From NCBI GenBank assembly GCA_963822215.1, contig CAWGGX010000010.1:310001-374000 (forward strand): a stretch of 64,000 nt of DNA, written 5' to 3'. Below, one piece after another: positions 27,571 to 37,600 of the stretch (its first letter is position 1; the number at the start of each line of letters is the position of its first letter). The position numbers and the translations under genes were made by a program. The notes under the pieces are model-generated. The model was not told the origin of the DNA and did not search any database. It saw only the letters and a program-made list of their open reading frames with translations. This DNA comes from Roseiarcus sp963822215 (lineage in GTDB: Bacteria; Pseudomonadota; Alphaproteobacteria; Rhizobiales; Beijerinckiaceae).

Positions 27571-28563
27571 ATGGATATTGATGAGCTGAAAGCCTGCCTG
27601 AGCCGCATCGGCCTCGTGAACGTGCTCGAGAGCGTAAGATTGACGCCGCTCTCGGGCGGCGTTTCGTCCGACATCGTCCTCGTCGAGGCCGAGGGGCGAC
27701 GTTTCTGCGTTAAGCGCGCTCTCGCTCGGCTTAAGGTCGCCGCCTTGTGGGAGGCGCCGGTCAGCCGGAACGCCTCGGAGGCGGCCTATATGCGCGCGGC
27801 CGCGGATTGGCTGCCAAACGCCGTCCCAAAGATTCTCGCGGAAGATCGTGGCGCCGGACTCTTCGCAATGGACTATCTGCCGCCCGAAACCTTTCCAGTG
27901 TGGAAGGCGCAACTGCTTGATGGCCGTGTCGATTTGGAATTCGCCGCCGCTGTCGGGCGCGACCTGGCGCGGATCCATGCGCGCAGCGCCATCGAGCCCG
28001 ACCTGCCCAAAACCTTTGCGAACGATGCGACGTTCGAAATGATCCGGATCGAGCCCTACCTGCGTGCGACGGCCCGCGCACATCCTGCTCTCGCCAGGCG
28101 TCTCGCGACGCTCGCGGAGCGAACCCTCTCAACCCGGCGCGCGCTGGTTCACGGGGACGTAAGCCCCAAGAACATCCTCGTGGGCGTGGCCGGTCCTGTT
28201 TTCCTTGACGCCGAGTGCGCTTGGTTCGGCGATCCCGCGTTCGACCTCGCCTTCTGCGCGAACCATCTTTTGCTGAAGGGCGCACGCCAGGGAACTGACC
28301 GGGCCTCGTTTCTCTCGGCGTTCGAAGCGCTCACCGGCGCCTATCTCGCCGGTGTTGACTGGGAGGACGCGGACGACATTGAGGCGCGCGCGGCCTCGCT
28401 CCTCCCGGCCCTGTTTCTTGCTCGGGTTGATGGCAAGTCGCCGGTCGAATACCTGACCCATGAGAATGAGCGCGCCGCCGTCTGCCGATGCGCTGTGCCT
28501 CTGATCGCAGAGCCCCCTGAGCGTCTTGAGCAGGTCGCTGAAGCCTGGAGACGGGCCAAATGA
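27571..28563 (+). CDS. phosphotransferase (APH/choline kinase-like fold)
   Basis: A 330-residue kinase-fold protein. It has the Brenner motif LVHGDVSPKNILVG with the catalytic Asp, and FLDAECAWFGDPAFDLAFCA with the metal-binding Asp. The N-lobe has GGVSSDIVLVEAEGRRFCVKRAL with the ATP-anchoring Lys. In this setting a small-molecule (sugar or sugar-acid) kinase is more likely than an antibiotic kinase. The start codon of the enolase-like gene overlaps its stop (ATGA), coupling the two products. The 78-bp gap before it is the largest within the catabolic half of the operon. Confidence 0.88.
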   Translation: MDIDELKACLSRIGLVNVLESVRLTPLSGGVSSDIVLVEAEGRRFCVKRALARLKVAALWEAPVSRNASEAAYMRAAADWLPNAVPKILAEDRGAGLFAMDYLPPETFPVWKAQLLDGRVDLEFAAAVGRDLARIHARSAIEPDLPKTFANDATFEMIRIEPYLRATARAHPALARRLATLAERTLSTRRALVHGDVSPKNILVGVAGPVFLDAECAWFGDPAFDLAFCANHLLLKGARQGTDRASFLSAFEALTGAYLAGVDWEDADDIEARAASLLPALFLARVDGKSPVEYLTHENERAAVCRCAVPLIAEPPERLEQVAEAWRRAK

Positions 28564-29876
28564 GTGAGCCCGCGATTCAATCGCTTCTCGCCCGTCGCAT
28601 CTGGGATTCGCGCGGCCGGCCGACGATAGAAGCGGAGGTCGTCTTGAGCGACGGCGCGTTCGGCCGAGGGATCGCCCCGGCGGGCGCGTCGCGAGGAAGC
28701 CGCGAAGCCGTCGAGAAGCGCGATGGGGGAACTCGGCTCGGCGGACTCGACGTTCAAGCCGCGCTCGAGGGAATCCGGGGGGAGATCGCGCGCGCCTTGA
28801 TCGGCGCCGACCCCTTCGATCAATCCGCGGTCGATGACAGGCTTTTCGCGCTCGACGGAACCGGCAATCTAGCCGAACTCGGCGGCAACTCCGTGACCGC
28901 CGTATCACTGGCCGTCCTGAATGCGGCCGCGGCGAGCCGAAGGCTGCCGCTCTGGCGCTATTGTCTGGGCGACGCCGAGGCTTTGATCCCGCTGCCGGAA
29001 ATCCAGATCTTCGGGGGCGGCGCGCATGCCGGACGGCGAGTCGACGTCCAAGACTTCATGGTTGTCGCCTTGGGCGCGGAGTGCTTCGCCGAAGCGCTCG
29101 AGGCGACCGCTGAGGTCTATCGTGCGGCTGGCCAGATCATGGCTGAGCGCGGGCTCCTGCAGGGCGTCGCGGATGAAGGGGGCTGGTGGCCCGCCTTCGC
29201 GAGCAACGAGGGGGCGCTCGATACGTTGATGTTGGCGATCGAGCGCGCCGGGTTCAAACCGGGCGAGGACATCGCCGTCTCGCTCGATGTCGCCGCATCG
29301 GAGTTCGGGCGGGACGGGCTTTATCGGCTCGGCGTCGTAAAGCGCGAGCTCGACCGCGACGGCCTCGCCGAACTGCTGCTCGACTGGTGCGCGCGGTACC
29401 CGATTGTCTCGATCGAGGACCCGTTCGGGGAGGACGACGCGATCGGTTTCCAGAGGCTCGTCGCCGCTGTCGGCGACCGCGTCCAGATTATCGGCGACGA
29501 CCTGCTCGTCACCTCTTCGGAACGGGTCCGTCAGGCGGCCCGTGACGGAACCGTTAACGCCGCCCTCATCAAGGTCAATCAGGCCGGCGCGGTCAGCAGA
29601 GCCAAGGCGGCCTGCGACGAGGCCCTGAGCGCCGGGTTCGGCGCGATCGTATCTGCCCGGTCCGGGGAGACGGAGGATGTTGCGATCGCTCATCTCGCGA
29701 TCGGATGGGGCGCCGGACAACTCAAAGTCGGTTCGTTCTCCCGATCGGAACGGATGGCGAAATGGAACGAGGTCTTGCGCATCGAGGAGGCGCTCGGAGC
29801 CAAGGCCCGCTTTGCGGGCGCCGACGTCCTGCCAGCGCAGAAGAGAAGAAGACAGACTGCGGAACGAGGTCCATGA
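28560..29876 (+). CDS. enolase superfamily protein, enolase paralogue
   Basis: 438 residues, close to true enolase (about 430). The enolase landmarks are recognisable: WDSRGRPTIEAEVVL, GASRGSREAVEKRDGG, GGAHAGRRVDVQDFMV, SIEDPFGEDD, IIGDDLLVTS, IKVNQAGAVSRA with the catalytic Lys, and SGETEDVAIAHLAIG. Several normally invariant spots differ (AGASRG for SGASTG, KVNQ for KPNQ or KLNQ, DDLLVTS for DDLFVTN). It is therefore a diverged paralogue, probably a dehydratase of a phosphorylated sugar acid rather than the glycolytic enzyme. Being sandwiched between a kinase and an esterase by ATGA overlaps supports a pathway-specific role. Confidence 0.85.
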   Translation: MSEPAIQSLLARRIWDSRGRPTIEAEVVLSDGAFGRGIAPAGASRGSREAVEKRDGGTRLGGLDVQAALEGIRGEIARALIGADPFDQSAVDDRLFALDGTGNLAELGGNSVTAVSLAVLNAAAASRRLPLWRYCLGDAEALIPLPEIQIFGGGAHAGRRVDVQDFMVVALGAECFAEALEATAEVYRAAGQIMAERGLLQGVADEGGWWPAFASNEGALDTLMLAIERAGFKPGEDIAVSLDVAASEFGRDGLYRLGVVKRELDRDGLAELLLDWCARYPIVSIEDPFGEDDAIGFQRLVAAVGDRVQIIGDDLLVTSSERVRQAARDGTVNAALIKVNQAGAVSRAKAACDEALSAGFGAIVSARSGETEDVAIAHLAIGWGAGQLKVGSFSRSERMAKWNEVLRIEEALGAKARFAGADVLPAQKRRRQTAERGP

Positions 29877-31384
29877 CGAGCGCGATTTCCATTGAAGGCG
29901 GCCTCTTGGCGGCACCTGATCCCACAGCCGGCGGCGTCAGTATCTACAAGGGGATTCCCTATGCCGCACCGCCCGTCGGCCCGCTGCGCTGGCGACCGCC
30001 GCAGCCTATCCCGCCATGGACAGGCGTCCGCAGGACCGACGCCTTTGGGCCAAACTCGCTGCAGGGCACCGTGTTCGACGATATCGACCCTCTAGCCGTC
30101 GGCGTGTCCGAGGATTGCCTTTACCTGAACGTATGGACCCCGGCCGCACCCGGAGGGTCTGAACGCTTGCCCGTTATGGTGTGGATTCATGGCGGCGGGT
30201 TCGTGGTCGGCTCGGGTTCCGAGCCGCGCTACGACGGGACGCGCCTCGCCTCCCGCGGCGTTGTGGTCGTGACGCTGAACCACCGGCTCAACGCGCTGGG
30301 CTTCCTCGCTCACCCGGAACTCACTCGCGAATCCGGATATGGTGCCTCGGGCAACTACGGCATGCTCGACCTCATCGCCGCGCTCGAGTGGGTGAAGCGA
30401 AACATTGCAGCCTTTGGCGGAGATCCCGCCGCGGTGACGATCGCGGGCGAGTTGGCCGGGTCCGAGGCGGTCAGCGCCTTGATGGCCTCCCCGTTGGCGA
30501 AGGGCCTGTTCGCTCGCGCGATTGGAGAGAGTGGCGCGATGTTTTCGACGCCAAGCCGCTCGCCTTCGACTCTGGAGAAAGCCGAGGCGGACGGCCTCGC
30601 CTTCATGCGGAAGGTCGGCGCGAAATCTCTTGCGGAGCTCCGCGGCGCGCCCGCTGAAACCATTCTGGCGGCGGCGCCGGGCCTCGGCTACAGGCCGATC
30701 ATCGATGGGCGGTTCCTGCCCAAGTCTCCGGCCGAAATCTTCGCCGCCTCCGAGCAGTCGGACGTCCCTCTGATGGCCGGCTGGAACAAGGACGAGGGCT
30801 TCAATTTCACGTTGCTGCAAGGCGCCGCCGCCGAACGCGGCTACCTGACTCTTGTGCGCGAAATTTTCGCCGACCATGCGGAGGCTGCGCTCCGATTTTA
30901 TCCGGCGGGATCGCCTCGGCTCGATGAAGCGTCAGCTCGTGCGCTTGGCGGCGATCTCACCATCATCCACTCCACCTGGGCCTGGATTGAAGCGCACAGA
31001 ACGACGGGCAAGTCGGAGATCTTTCGCTTCCTGTTCGACCGGGCGCCGCTAACGCCCGACGGCTGGTTCGGCAAGCGCGACAGCAGGACGGCCGGCGCGT
31101 TTCACGCCGGCGAGATCCTTTACGTCTTCGACAATCTCGACGCTTTCCCGTGGCTGGTTACGGACAACGACAGGGCGCTTGCGAAGCTTGCCACGAGCTA
31201 TTGGCTCAACTTTGTCAGGAAAGGCGACCCCAACGACGCCGGCCTGCCCATCTGGCCCTCGTTCCGCTCAGGCGACGTGATGCGGCTGGACACGCCGGCC
31301 CGAGCTGCGCCGGAAGACGAGCGCGATAGGCAGGAGTTTTTGCGGGAAGCGGTCGCAGTGCCTCGAAATTCTGAACCGTCATAG
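29873..31384 (+). CDS. carboxylesterase type B family protein lacking the serine nucleophile
   Basis: A 503-residue alpha/beta hydrolase from the ATG at 29873, which overlaps the previous stop. Family landmarks are GIPYAAPPVGPLRWRPP, SEDCLYLNVWTPA, MVWIHGGGFVVGSG (oxyanion hole), GASGNYGMLDLIAALEWVKR and NIAAFGGDPAAVTIAGE. The nucleophile elbow reads GELAGS instead of GESAGG: residue 194 is Leu (codon TTG at 30452-30454), one C-to-T change from the Ser codon TCG. The acid (GWNKDEGF) and His (GAFHAGEILY) regions remain. The protein is probably inactive as an esterase. It is the last gene of the sugar operon. Confidence 0.87.
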   Translation: MTSAISIEGGLLAAPDPTAGGVSIYKGIPYAAPPVGPLRWRPPQPIPPWTGVRRTDAFGPNSLQGTVFDDIDPLAVGVSEDCLYLNVWTPAAPGGSERLPVMVWIHGGGFVVGSGSEPRYDGTRLASRGVVVVTLNHRLNALGFLAHPELTRESGYGASGNYGMLDLIAALEWVKRNIAAFGGDPAAVTIAGELAGSEAVSALMASPLAKGLFARAIGESGAMFSTPSRSPSTLEKAEADGLAFMRKVGAKSLAELRGAPAETILAAAPGLGYRPIIDGRFLPKSPAEIFAASEQSDVPLMAGWNKDEGFNFTLLQGAAAERGYLTLVREIFADHAEAALRFYPAGSPRLDEASARALGGDLTIIHSTWAWIEAHRTTGKSEIFRFLFDRAPLTPDGWFGKRDSRTAGAFHAGEILYVFDNLDAFPWLVTDNDRALAKLATSYWLNFVRKGDPNDAGLPIWPSFRSGDVMRLDTPARAAPEDERDRQEFLREAVAVPRNSEPS

Positions 31385-31609
31385 AGTCCCGGGCACCGGA
31401 GATCCGGCGATGCGCTCGGGCCGGCGAGGCAGCCCCCCGCGGAGTGAGCAAATGTCGCGTGCCACGGTCGACTGGACACCGGCGAGAGCCCCCTGGAAGG
31501 TCCGCCCCTGGCGCCCTCCTGCCGTACCGGCGCGAGCGAGAACGATAGCAAAGGGGCGGATTTGTCCTATTCGCCAAACCGTCCGGCGAAGACCGCTTCT
31601 TGCGCTGAG
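31385..31609. other. non-coding stretch after the sugar operon
   Basis: I see no gene and no clear terminator in this stretch; it leads into the decayed ligase fragment. Confidence 0.4.
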
Positions 31610-31873
31610 CCGCCGATCGAGGGCTTGCTGGAAATTGTGGCCCTTGGCTTTCCGCATCCCGATTTCGGCGAGGGCGTGACGGCCGTCGCAGTTCCCCGCT
31701 CGGGCGCGGCGCTGACCGAAGCGGCCATCCTCGCCGCGCTCGCCGATCGGGGGCGAAGTTCAAGGCGTCGAGGCGGGTGTTTCTGGTCGAGTGCCTTGCA
31801 GCGCAATGCGATGGGCAAGGTGCAGAAGGCGGCGCTGCGGGAGGCGTACAGGGACGTTTATCGGGGCTGCTGA
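31610..31873 (+). pseudogene. C-terminal remnant of an AMP-dependent acyl-CoA synthetase
   Basis: IEGLLEIVALGFPHPDFGEG, then VTAVAVPRSGAALTEAAIL is the C-terminal subdomain of a malonyl-CoA-synthetase-like (MatB) ligase. The next part is readable only in a shifted frame (AKFKASRRVFLVE), and the frame then returns for RNAMGKVQKAALREAYRDVY, which holds the catalytic lysine region. Two compensating shifts within 60 bp and absence of the large N-terminal domain show a decayed fragment. The neighbouring 31874-32058 shows nothing. Confidence 0.8.
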
Positions 31874-32058
31874 TGGCGGTCGGCGCAGACCAAGCGACCC
31901 TGTAGCATGGGCGGAAATCGCCCCGTCCAAGTGCGGAACAGAGAGAGCCGGGACAAGTGTCTGTTCGCACAGCAGTCGCCCCGACGCGGTCGTCATCCAC
32001 GGTACGTTAACGAGGCGTTGCGAAGGTAATCTGACTCCGCATCGAGAGGCCAATTACC

Positions 32059-32767
32059 TTGGAAGCCGACCTATATCCACCGATAAAGCGCCATCTTGAG
32101 AGGCTCGGCCTGGAGGTCAAAGGCGAGGTATGCGGCTGCGATCTCGTCGCCCTCTCCGATGGCTCACCCGAACTTGTCGTGATCGGCGAGATGAAGCAAA
32201 GCTTCACGCTCGAACTGGTGCTTCAGGCCGTTGATCGCACATCCGCCTGCGACGAGGTCTGGCTCGCCGTCGGCGCCTCCAAGCGGGGACGCGGCCGGGA
32301 GGGCGACGCCCGCGTGAAGAAGCTCTGTCGATTCTTGGGCTTCGGTCTTCTCACCGTCACCGCCGAGAGCCGGGTCGAAGTGGTGGTGGAGCCAGCGCCA
32401 TGGACGCCAAGGCGCGACGCCAAACGGCGTTCGCGGATCGTCGAGGAGCATCGTCGCCGCAAGGGGGATCCGATCGCCGGAGGTTCGAACTCGGACGCCG
32501 CATATGACCGCCTATCGTCAACGGGCGCTCGCCGTCGCGAACGCGCTGGCCGGCACGCCGGGGCGTCCGCGGGACCTTCGGATACTCATTCCGGACGCCG
32601 CCAAAATCCTTCAGGGCAATGTCTATGGTTGGTTCGAGCGAATCGAACGTGGGCGTTACGGGCTGACCTCGTCCGGTCGCGTCGCCCTCGTTACATGGGC
32701 CGAGCATGTTTCCGCCGCGGGGAGAGGCGGATTTGGGGAGGCGCCAACTCCTGAGAGAATGGCGTGA
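32059..32767 (+). pseudogene. DUF2161 putative PD-(D/E)XK nuclease, frameshifted
   Basis: Starts at a TTG: MEADLYPPIKRHLERLGLEV with GCDLVALSDGSPELVVIGEM, then KQSF. The D...E-x-K arrangement is the PD-(D/E)XK metal site. The frame is good to about 32480 (RIVEEHRRRKGDPIAGGS). A one-base shift then moves the C-terminal winged-helix-like part to the frame MTAYRQRALAVANALAG, NVYGWFERIERGRYGL, ending at 32767. DUF2161 proteins are normally a single chain of about 220 residues, which the two halves together match. Function unproven; a sequencing error is an alternative to pseudogenisation. 32768-33020 shows nothing. Confidence 0.82.
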
Positions 32768-33020
32768 ATCGGCGTCGCAAATCGCCCCGCCTTCTGGAGC
32801 TGTTCAACCTCGCCATCGACAGCAAGCCGCGCGGCTGCGGTCTCGTCAACTTTCGGTCGACGACATCGCGGAGGCCATACGTCTTTCCAAGCCGGGTCCA
32901 CAATCAAACTCAGTCGCGCGCCGCTTGTGTGATGACGAGGGCTGGATGCGACGATAAATTGTCGGTCCGACGATATCTTCCCGGAATGGCGAAAGGGTCG
33001 CGACATTGACAAGGGGGCCC

Positions 33021-33665
33021 GTGCGGTCATCGCCGTTGCCTGTTGAAGCCTTCGAAGCGGAGGACGTCCGCGGCTACCTGCACAAGGCTGCCGGCGGCGT
33101 GGGCGACGGAATGGTGCTGACGCACGGCGCCGGCGGAAATTGCGAGACGCCGGTCATGATCGCGATTTCAGAAGCCTTTCAAAACGCGGGCGTGACCGTC
33201 CTGCGTTGCAATCTTCCTTTCCGTCAACGAAGACCTACAGGACCGCCGAGGCCCTCGGATGCGGCCGCCGATCGCGCGGGCCTCAAAGCCGCGGTCACAG
33301 CGCTCAGGAAGCTGGCCGGCGGAAGGATGACGCTCTCCGGCGTCTCTTACGGCGGCCGGCAAGCCAGCATCCTTGGGGCGAACGAGCCCGACCTCGTCGA
33401 CGCGCTGATGCTCTTCTCCTATCCGCTGCACCCGCCGGGAAAACCCAGGGAGCTGCGGACAGCCCACTTTTCCGATCTTCGCACGCGGTCGCTCTTCGTC
33501 CAGGGGTCCAAGGACCCGTTCGGATCGATTCCAGAGATGGAGAACGCCTTGCCCGCGATTCCCGCTGCGCACGCCCTGGTTGTCGTCGAAGGCGCCGGGC
33601 ACGACCTGAAGCGTGGGCGGTTCGATTTCGATCCCATAATCCGCGCCGATCCTCGCCTCAGATGA
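33021..33665 (+). CDS. alpha/beta hydrolase (TEX30/dienelactone-hydrolase-like)
   Basis: About 214 residues. The GTG at 33021 has AAGGGGG 5 bases upstream; the frame also allows a TTG at 33006. The fold is seen in GMVLTHGAGGNCETPVMIAI (oxyanion strand), the nucleophile elbow LSGVSYGGRQAS, LFVQGSKDPFGS with the acid, and VVVEGAGHDLK with the His. The triad is complete. TEX30-like hydrolases are common but their substrates are unknown. It is the only intact gene between 31.4 and 34.7 kb. Confidence 0.85.
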   Translation: MRSSPLPVEAFEAEDVRGYLHKAAGGVGDGMVLTHGAGGNCETPVMIAISEAFQNAGVTVLRCNLPFRQRRPTGPPRPSDAAADRAGLKAAVTALRKLAGGRMTLSGVSYGGRQASILGANEPDLVDALMLFSYPLHPPGKPRELRTAHFSDLRTRSLFVQGSKDPFGSIPEMENALPAIPAAHALVVVEGAGHDLKRGRFDFDPIIRADPRLR

Positions 33666-33769
33666 ACCACTGCGGCAGATAGAGAGTTTCATGTCGGTGT
33701 GTTTCGGCGTGCGGCGCTCCCTGAAGCAGCGAGGGTTTTGCGGGTGTCTTTGCGTCGTCAGCGAGTGGA

Positions 33770-34206
33770 GCGGGCGACGACGGCGATCGGAAAGGATGGA
33801 TGCAAGCGCGATCAGCCGCGTTCCGTCCGCACGAACCATCGCCAGGTTGATGACGATCGGGCGCGACCAACTTTCCAAGGCCGAGACCGTAACCGTGGCC
33901 GCGATCGAGAGCGGCGTCGAGCCTCTCGTTCAAGCACGCGAAATCATCGCGAGCTTCCAGGCGATGATCCGAAGAAAGGCGCCGGCGGAACTCGATCCCT
34001 GGATCGAGCGCGCCAAGACCAGCCTCGTTGCGGCATTGGCGAACGGCGTCACGAAAGACAAGGCCGCCGTAGCTTCTGGGCTCTCCTCGGGGTGGTCCAA
34101 TGGCCAAGCCGAGGGTCAGATCTGCAAGCTCAAGCTGGTCAAGCGCCAGATGTACGGGCGAGGAAAACTCGATCTCCTCCAAGCGGGCGTCATCGGCGCG
34201 ACGTGA
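33770..34206 (+). pseudogene. C-terminal remnant of an ISL3 family transposase
   Basis: SAISRVPSARTIARLMTIGR onward to SGWSNGQAEGQICKLKLVKR and QMYGRGKLDLLQAGVIGAT is the C-terminal third of an ISL3 transposase, ending at the natural stop at 34206. The catalytic WSNGQAEG glutamate is present, but the zinc-binding and first DDE parts are missing. It is not closely related to the ISL3 copies at the window ends. The A+T-richer DNA to about 34250, including AAAAGTGCGTCAGAGCC, is probably its right terminus. Confidence 0.82.
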
Positions 34207-34695
34207 CAAGCGTCATCAAAAGTGCGTCAGAGCCAATTTTGGACGCCGATTGACAGAATATCGCACAGATGCACGTCCCGCTACGTCCCTGGTTGTCTAT
34301 ATGTGTATGATATGATTTCGTTTTCCAAACCTTGCTATTCCCCAAGGGTTTGCTAGTTTCCCGCCACTACGGTCACTCTGTGGTCACTAAGATGGTTGGT
34401 CGTGGAGAGCGAGGGACCAATCGTATGAGGGCGCGAACATGAGGCCAGCCACTGGAAGGATTACCAAGCGGGCAGTCGATCAAGGCGCGCTTCCACAAGC
34501 CAAGAGCGTGACGCAGTCCGTTGTTGCGACTTTGTCCTGAGCGCGCTGCTGCTAACGGAGTTCGTCTGCACTTCAGTCTCCGGTACATTTCAGGCCGGAT
34601 TCCGCAGTTGGTTGAGGTGGGCAGACGGCGTACGGGCGAAGAACCTTCGGGTATCTAGTCGCAAGCCATGCTTAGCCCGCTTCCATTCCGGCCTC
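34207..34695. other. gap between ISL3 remnant and the TIR-STAND gene
   Basis: No gene is seen. The first 50 bp look like an IS end. The next 250 bp are noticeably A+T-richer than the surroundings. The last part follows the stop of the TIR-STAND gene, which ends at 34696 on the minus strand; I found no clear terminator. Confidence 0.45.
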
Positions 34696-37600
34696 CTACG
34701 GCAGAGCGTCGGGATGTCGCGCGCGGATCGCCTCGAGCAAGACCACCCTCGCGGGTCCGTATGCATGGGGAATAGCCGCAACCAGCTCATTTGTTGCGTC
34801 TTGATCGGCGAGCCGAGACGATAGCGCCACCAGCGCCTGGGCCCAATTCGCCGGCTCGTCCTCCCAAGGGGCGTAGGCCATCGATGACGTTGCAACAGGT
34901 AAAGCTTGCTGCACCTGCGCTACGCTCAGCTTCGCCGCCAGCGCCAAGAGCGCCTGGGCCAGCGCGGAGCGCTCGTCGGGGTAGGTTGTTTGGCCGATCC
35001 CCCGCAAGACCGCATCGAGCGCCCGCTGCGCCTGCGCCTCGGTCAGCTTCGCCGGCAGCGCCTGCAGCGCCTGGGCCAGCGCCCGGAGGGTGTTAGGATC
35101 TGTTGTCGGGCCGATCTGCCCCAATATCGAGTCGAGCGCTTCCTGCGCCTGCGCCTCGGTCAGCTTCGCCGGCAGCGCCTGGAGCGCCCGGGCCAGTGCC
35201 CGGAGTGTGTAAGGATTTGTTGTCGGGCGGATCTGCCGCGATACCGAGTCAAACGCTTCCTGCGCCTGCGCCTCGGTCAGCTTGGGCACCAGCGCCTCGA
35301 CCGCGCCGGCCAGCGCTCGAAGCGCGTCAGAATCGGTTCTCTGGTTGATTCCTAGCAGGACCGGGTCGAACACCTCTTGCGTCTGTGCCTCGGTCAGCTT
35401 GGGCGCCAGCGCCTGGAGCGCGCCGGCCAGTGCCAGAAGCGCATCGGAATCGTGTCTCTGGCCGATCTGCTGCATTACCGGGCCGAACGCTTGGCTCACT
35501 CCAGCCTCGGTCAGCTTTGGAGCCAGGGCCTGGAGCGCGCCGGCCAGCGCCGGAAGCGCGTCAGGATGGGTGTTCTGGCGGATCTGCCGCAACACCGGGT
35601 CGAGAGCTTCCTGCGCCTGCGCCTCCGTCAGGTTCGCCGACAGCGCCTGCAACGCCTGGGCTAGTGCCCAAAGCGCCCCGAAATCCATATTCTTGCGGAT
35701 CTGCCGCAGCACCGGATAGAACGCTTGGCTTGCCTGCGCCTCGGTCAGGTTCGCCGGCAGCGCCTGCAGCGCCTGGGCCAGCGCCCGGAGGGCGTAAGGA
35801 TCCGTTGTCTGGCCAATCTGCCGCAATACCGGGCCGAGCGCTTCCTGTGCCTGCGCCTCGCTTAGCTTCGTCGGCAACGCCTGAAGCGCCTGGGCTAGTG
35901 CCCGGAGCGCGTCGGGATTCTTCGTCTGGCCGATCTGACGCAGCACCTGGTTCGGTGCCTCCGTCGCCCGCTCCTCGGTAACCTTTGGCCCCAACGCCCG
36001 GAGCGCCTCGGCCAGCGCCTGGAGCGCGTCGGGATTTTCTGTCTGGCCAATTTGGTACAGCACCGCGTCGAGCGCCTCGTTCGGCGGCACCCTTGCGATC
36101 AGTGCCCGGAGCGCCTCGGCCAACGTCCAGAGCATTTGTTGGTTGGTTACCGTGCCGATATGAATCGCCACGTCTTGGAGCGCGTCCACGGCCGCGCTTT
36201 CCCGCCCCGTTGGCTCCAGAGCCTTGAACGCCTCTGCCAGAGACTCCAGCGCTGCCAGCGCTTGCGAACTGTGGACTGGACCATAGTAGCGAGCAAAATA
36301 GAAGAACGCTGCGGCAACTGCGGCAGTAACGAAAGCCGCCAGCGCCAAGCGCAGTTTACGCACCGACGCCTTTGCCCGGCTCGCCGCTTTCTCGGCGGCT
36401 TCCTTGGCACCACGCTCCGCCTCCGCGATGCGTTTCTGATCGGCCAGGGCGGCGTCCTGCTCGGCCTTAAGCCGGCGCTGCTCCTTCTCGATCGAGCGGC
36501 CCACATAGTTGCGAATGTCATCGACCGGCACATCGCCGGGTTCCTTAAGAAGGGCGCGGCTACGCTCAAGCTGAACACCGGTAGGCAATAGGTAGTCATC
36601 GATATTGCCTTTCTCCTCCCATTCCGCCATCGCGCGCAGAATCGCCGCCCGCGCCCGCAGGTTTTCTCGGTTCTTGGCCACCCATTCCTGTAGCGTCGCC
36701 CAGCGTTGGATCAGCGCCTCATGCGCGACTTCGACCGTCGCGCGCACGTCGCTTCCCGCCTGTGCCGGGCCTTGTAGAGGCGCGAAGCCGGTCACCAATA
36801 GGCGGGTCTTGGGATTGGAAAAGAGATTGATGACGTCGCGTTGTTGCGGGTCGTCAGGAATGACGCTGCGCGCGCGTGTGTCCTCCCGGCCTTCCCCTGG
36901 CATGACGAGGCGCAGGAAGAGACGCCGCGCCGCGTCCTGCTGCGCCAGCGTCAGCCTTTTGTAGGCGTCCTGCGCGGTTTTTTCGATGGCGCCGGCGACG
37001 CCGCCCACCGCTGTATAGGCTTCGGCGGTAAGGTGATCCCCTTCCCGCTTTTCCCATGTCTCCTTCAGCGCGAACTGGAGCAGCGGCAGCCGGCCTTCCT
37101 GCGATCCGACGTCGTTCAAGATCTGATCGACCAGCTTCGCCGGAGAGAAGGAAAGTCCCGCCTTTTTGGCTGGCGTCTCGATCGCGGACCGGAGATCGCT
37201 CGACCCCATGGGCGGGACATTCACCTGTTGTTGCGGCAAAAGCGCACTTATCAACGGATTCCGGATGAGCGAATTGTAGAAGTCCGCGCGAACCGTCAGC
37301 ACGACGCTCGCTCGCGATCTTGCGCCGGACGCAGATGCAACCAGTAGCGCAATGAATTTTTCGACGTCCCCGCTATGCTGCCGAAGGCGCGGCTTGTCCT
37401 CGGCCGCTGGTGCCATAGCGTAAAGCTCCTCCCACTGATCGACGTAGATCAGCAGGCGATCCGGCCTTTTGGGTGCAGAGTCGAGGCGGTCACTGACGAT
37501 GCGGGTCAGCTTATTCGCGTCGCCATCACGATAGGCTGCGGCTTCGTGTTCGAGGTAAGCATCGATCTCGGCCGGGCCGACAATATCCGGCGAACTGCCG

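Noticed and set aside
27571..28563. Calling the APH-fold protein an antibiotic-resistance kinase.
   Set aside because: Its tight coupling to sugar catabolic genes makes a metabolite kinase more likely, and no resistance-specific motif is seen.
34890..36160. Regular 117-bp tandem repeats that could be taken for a CRISPR array or satellite.
   Set aside because: The units are contiguous without unique spacers, keep one reading frame and encode 39-residue helical repeats of the STAND protein.
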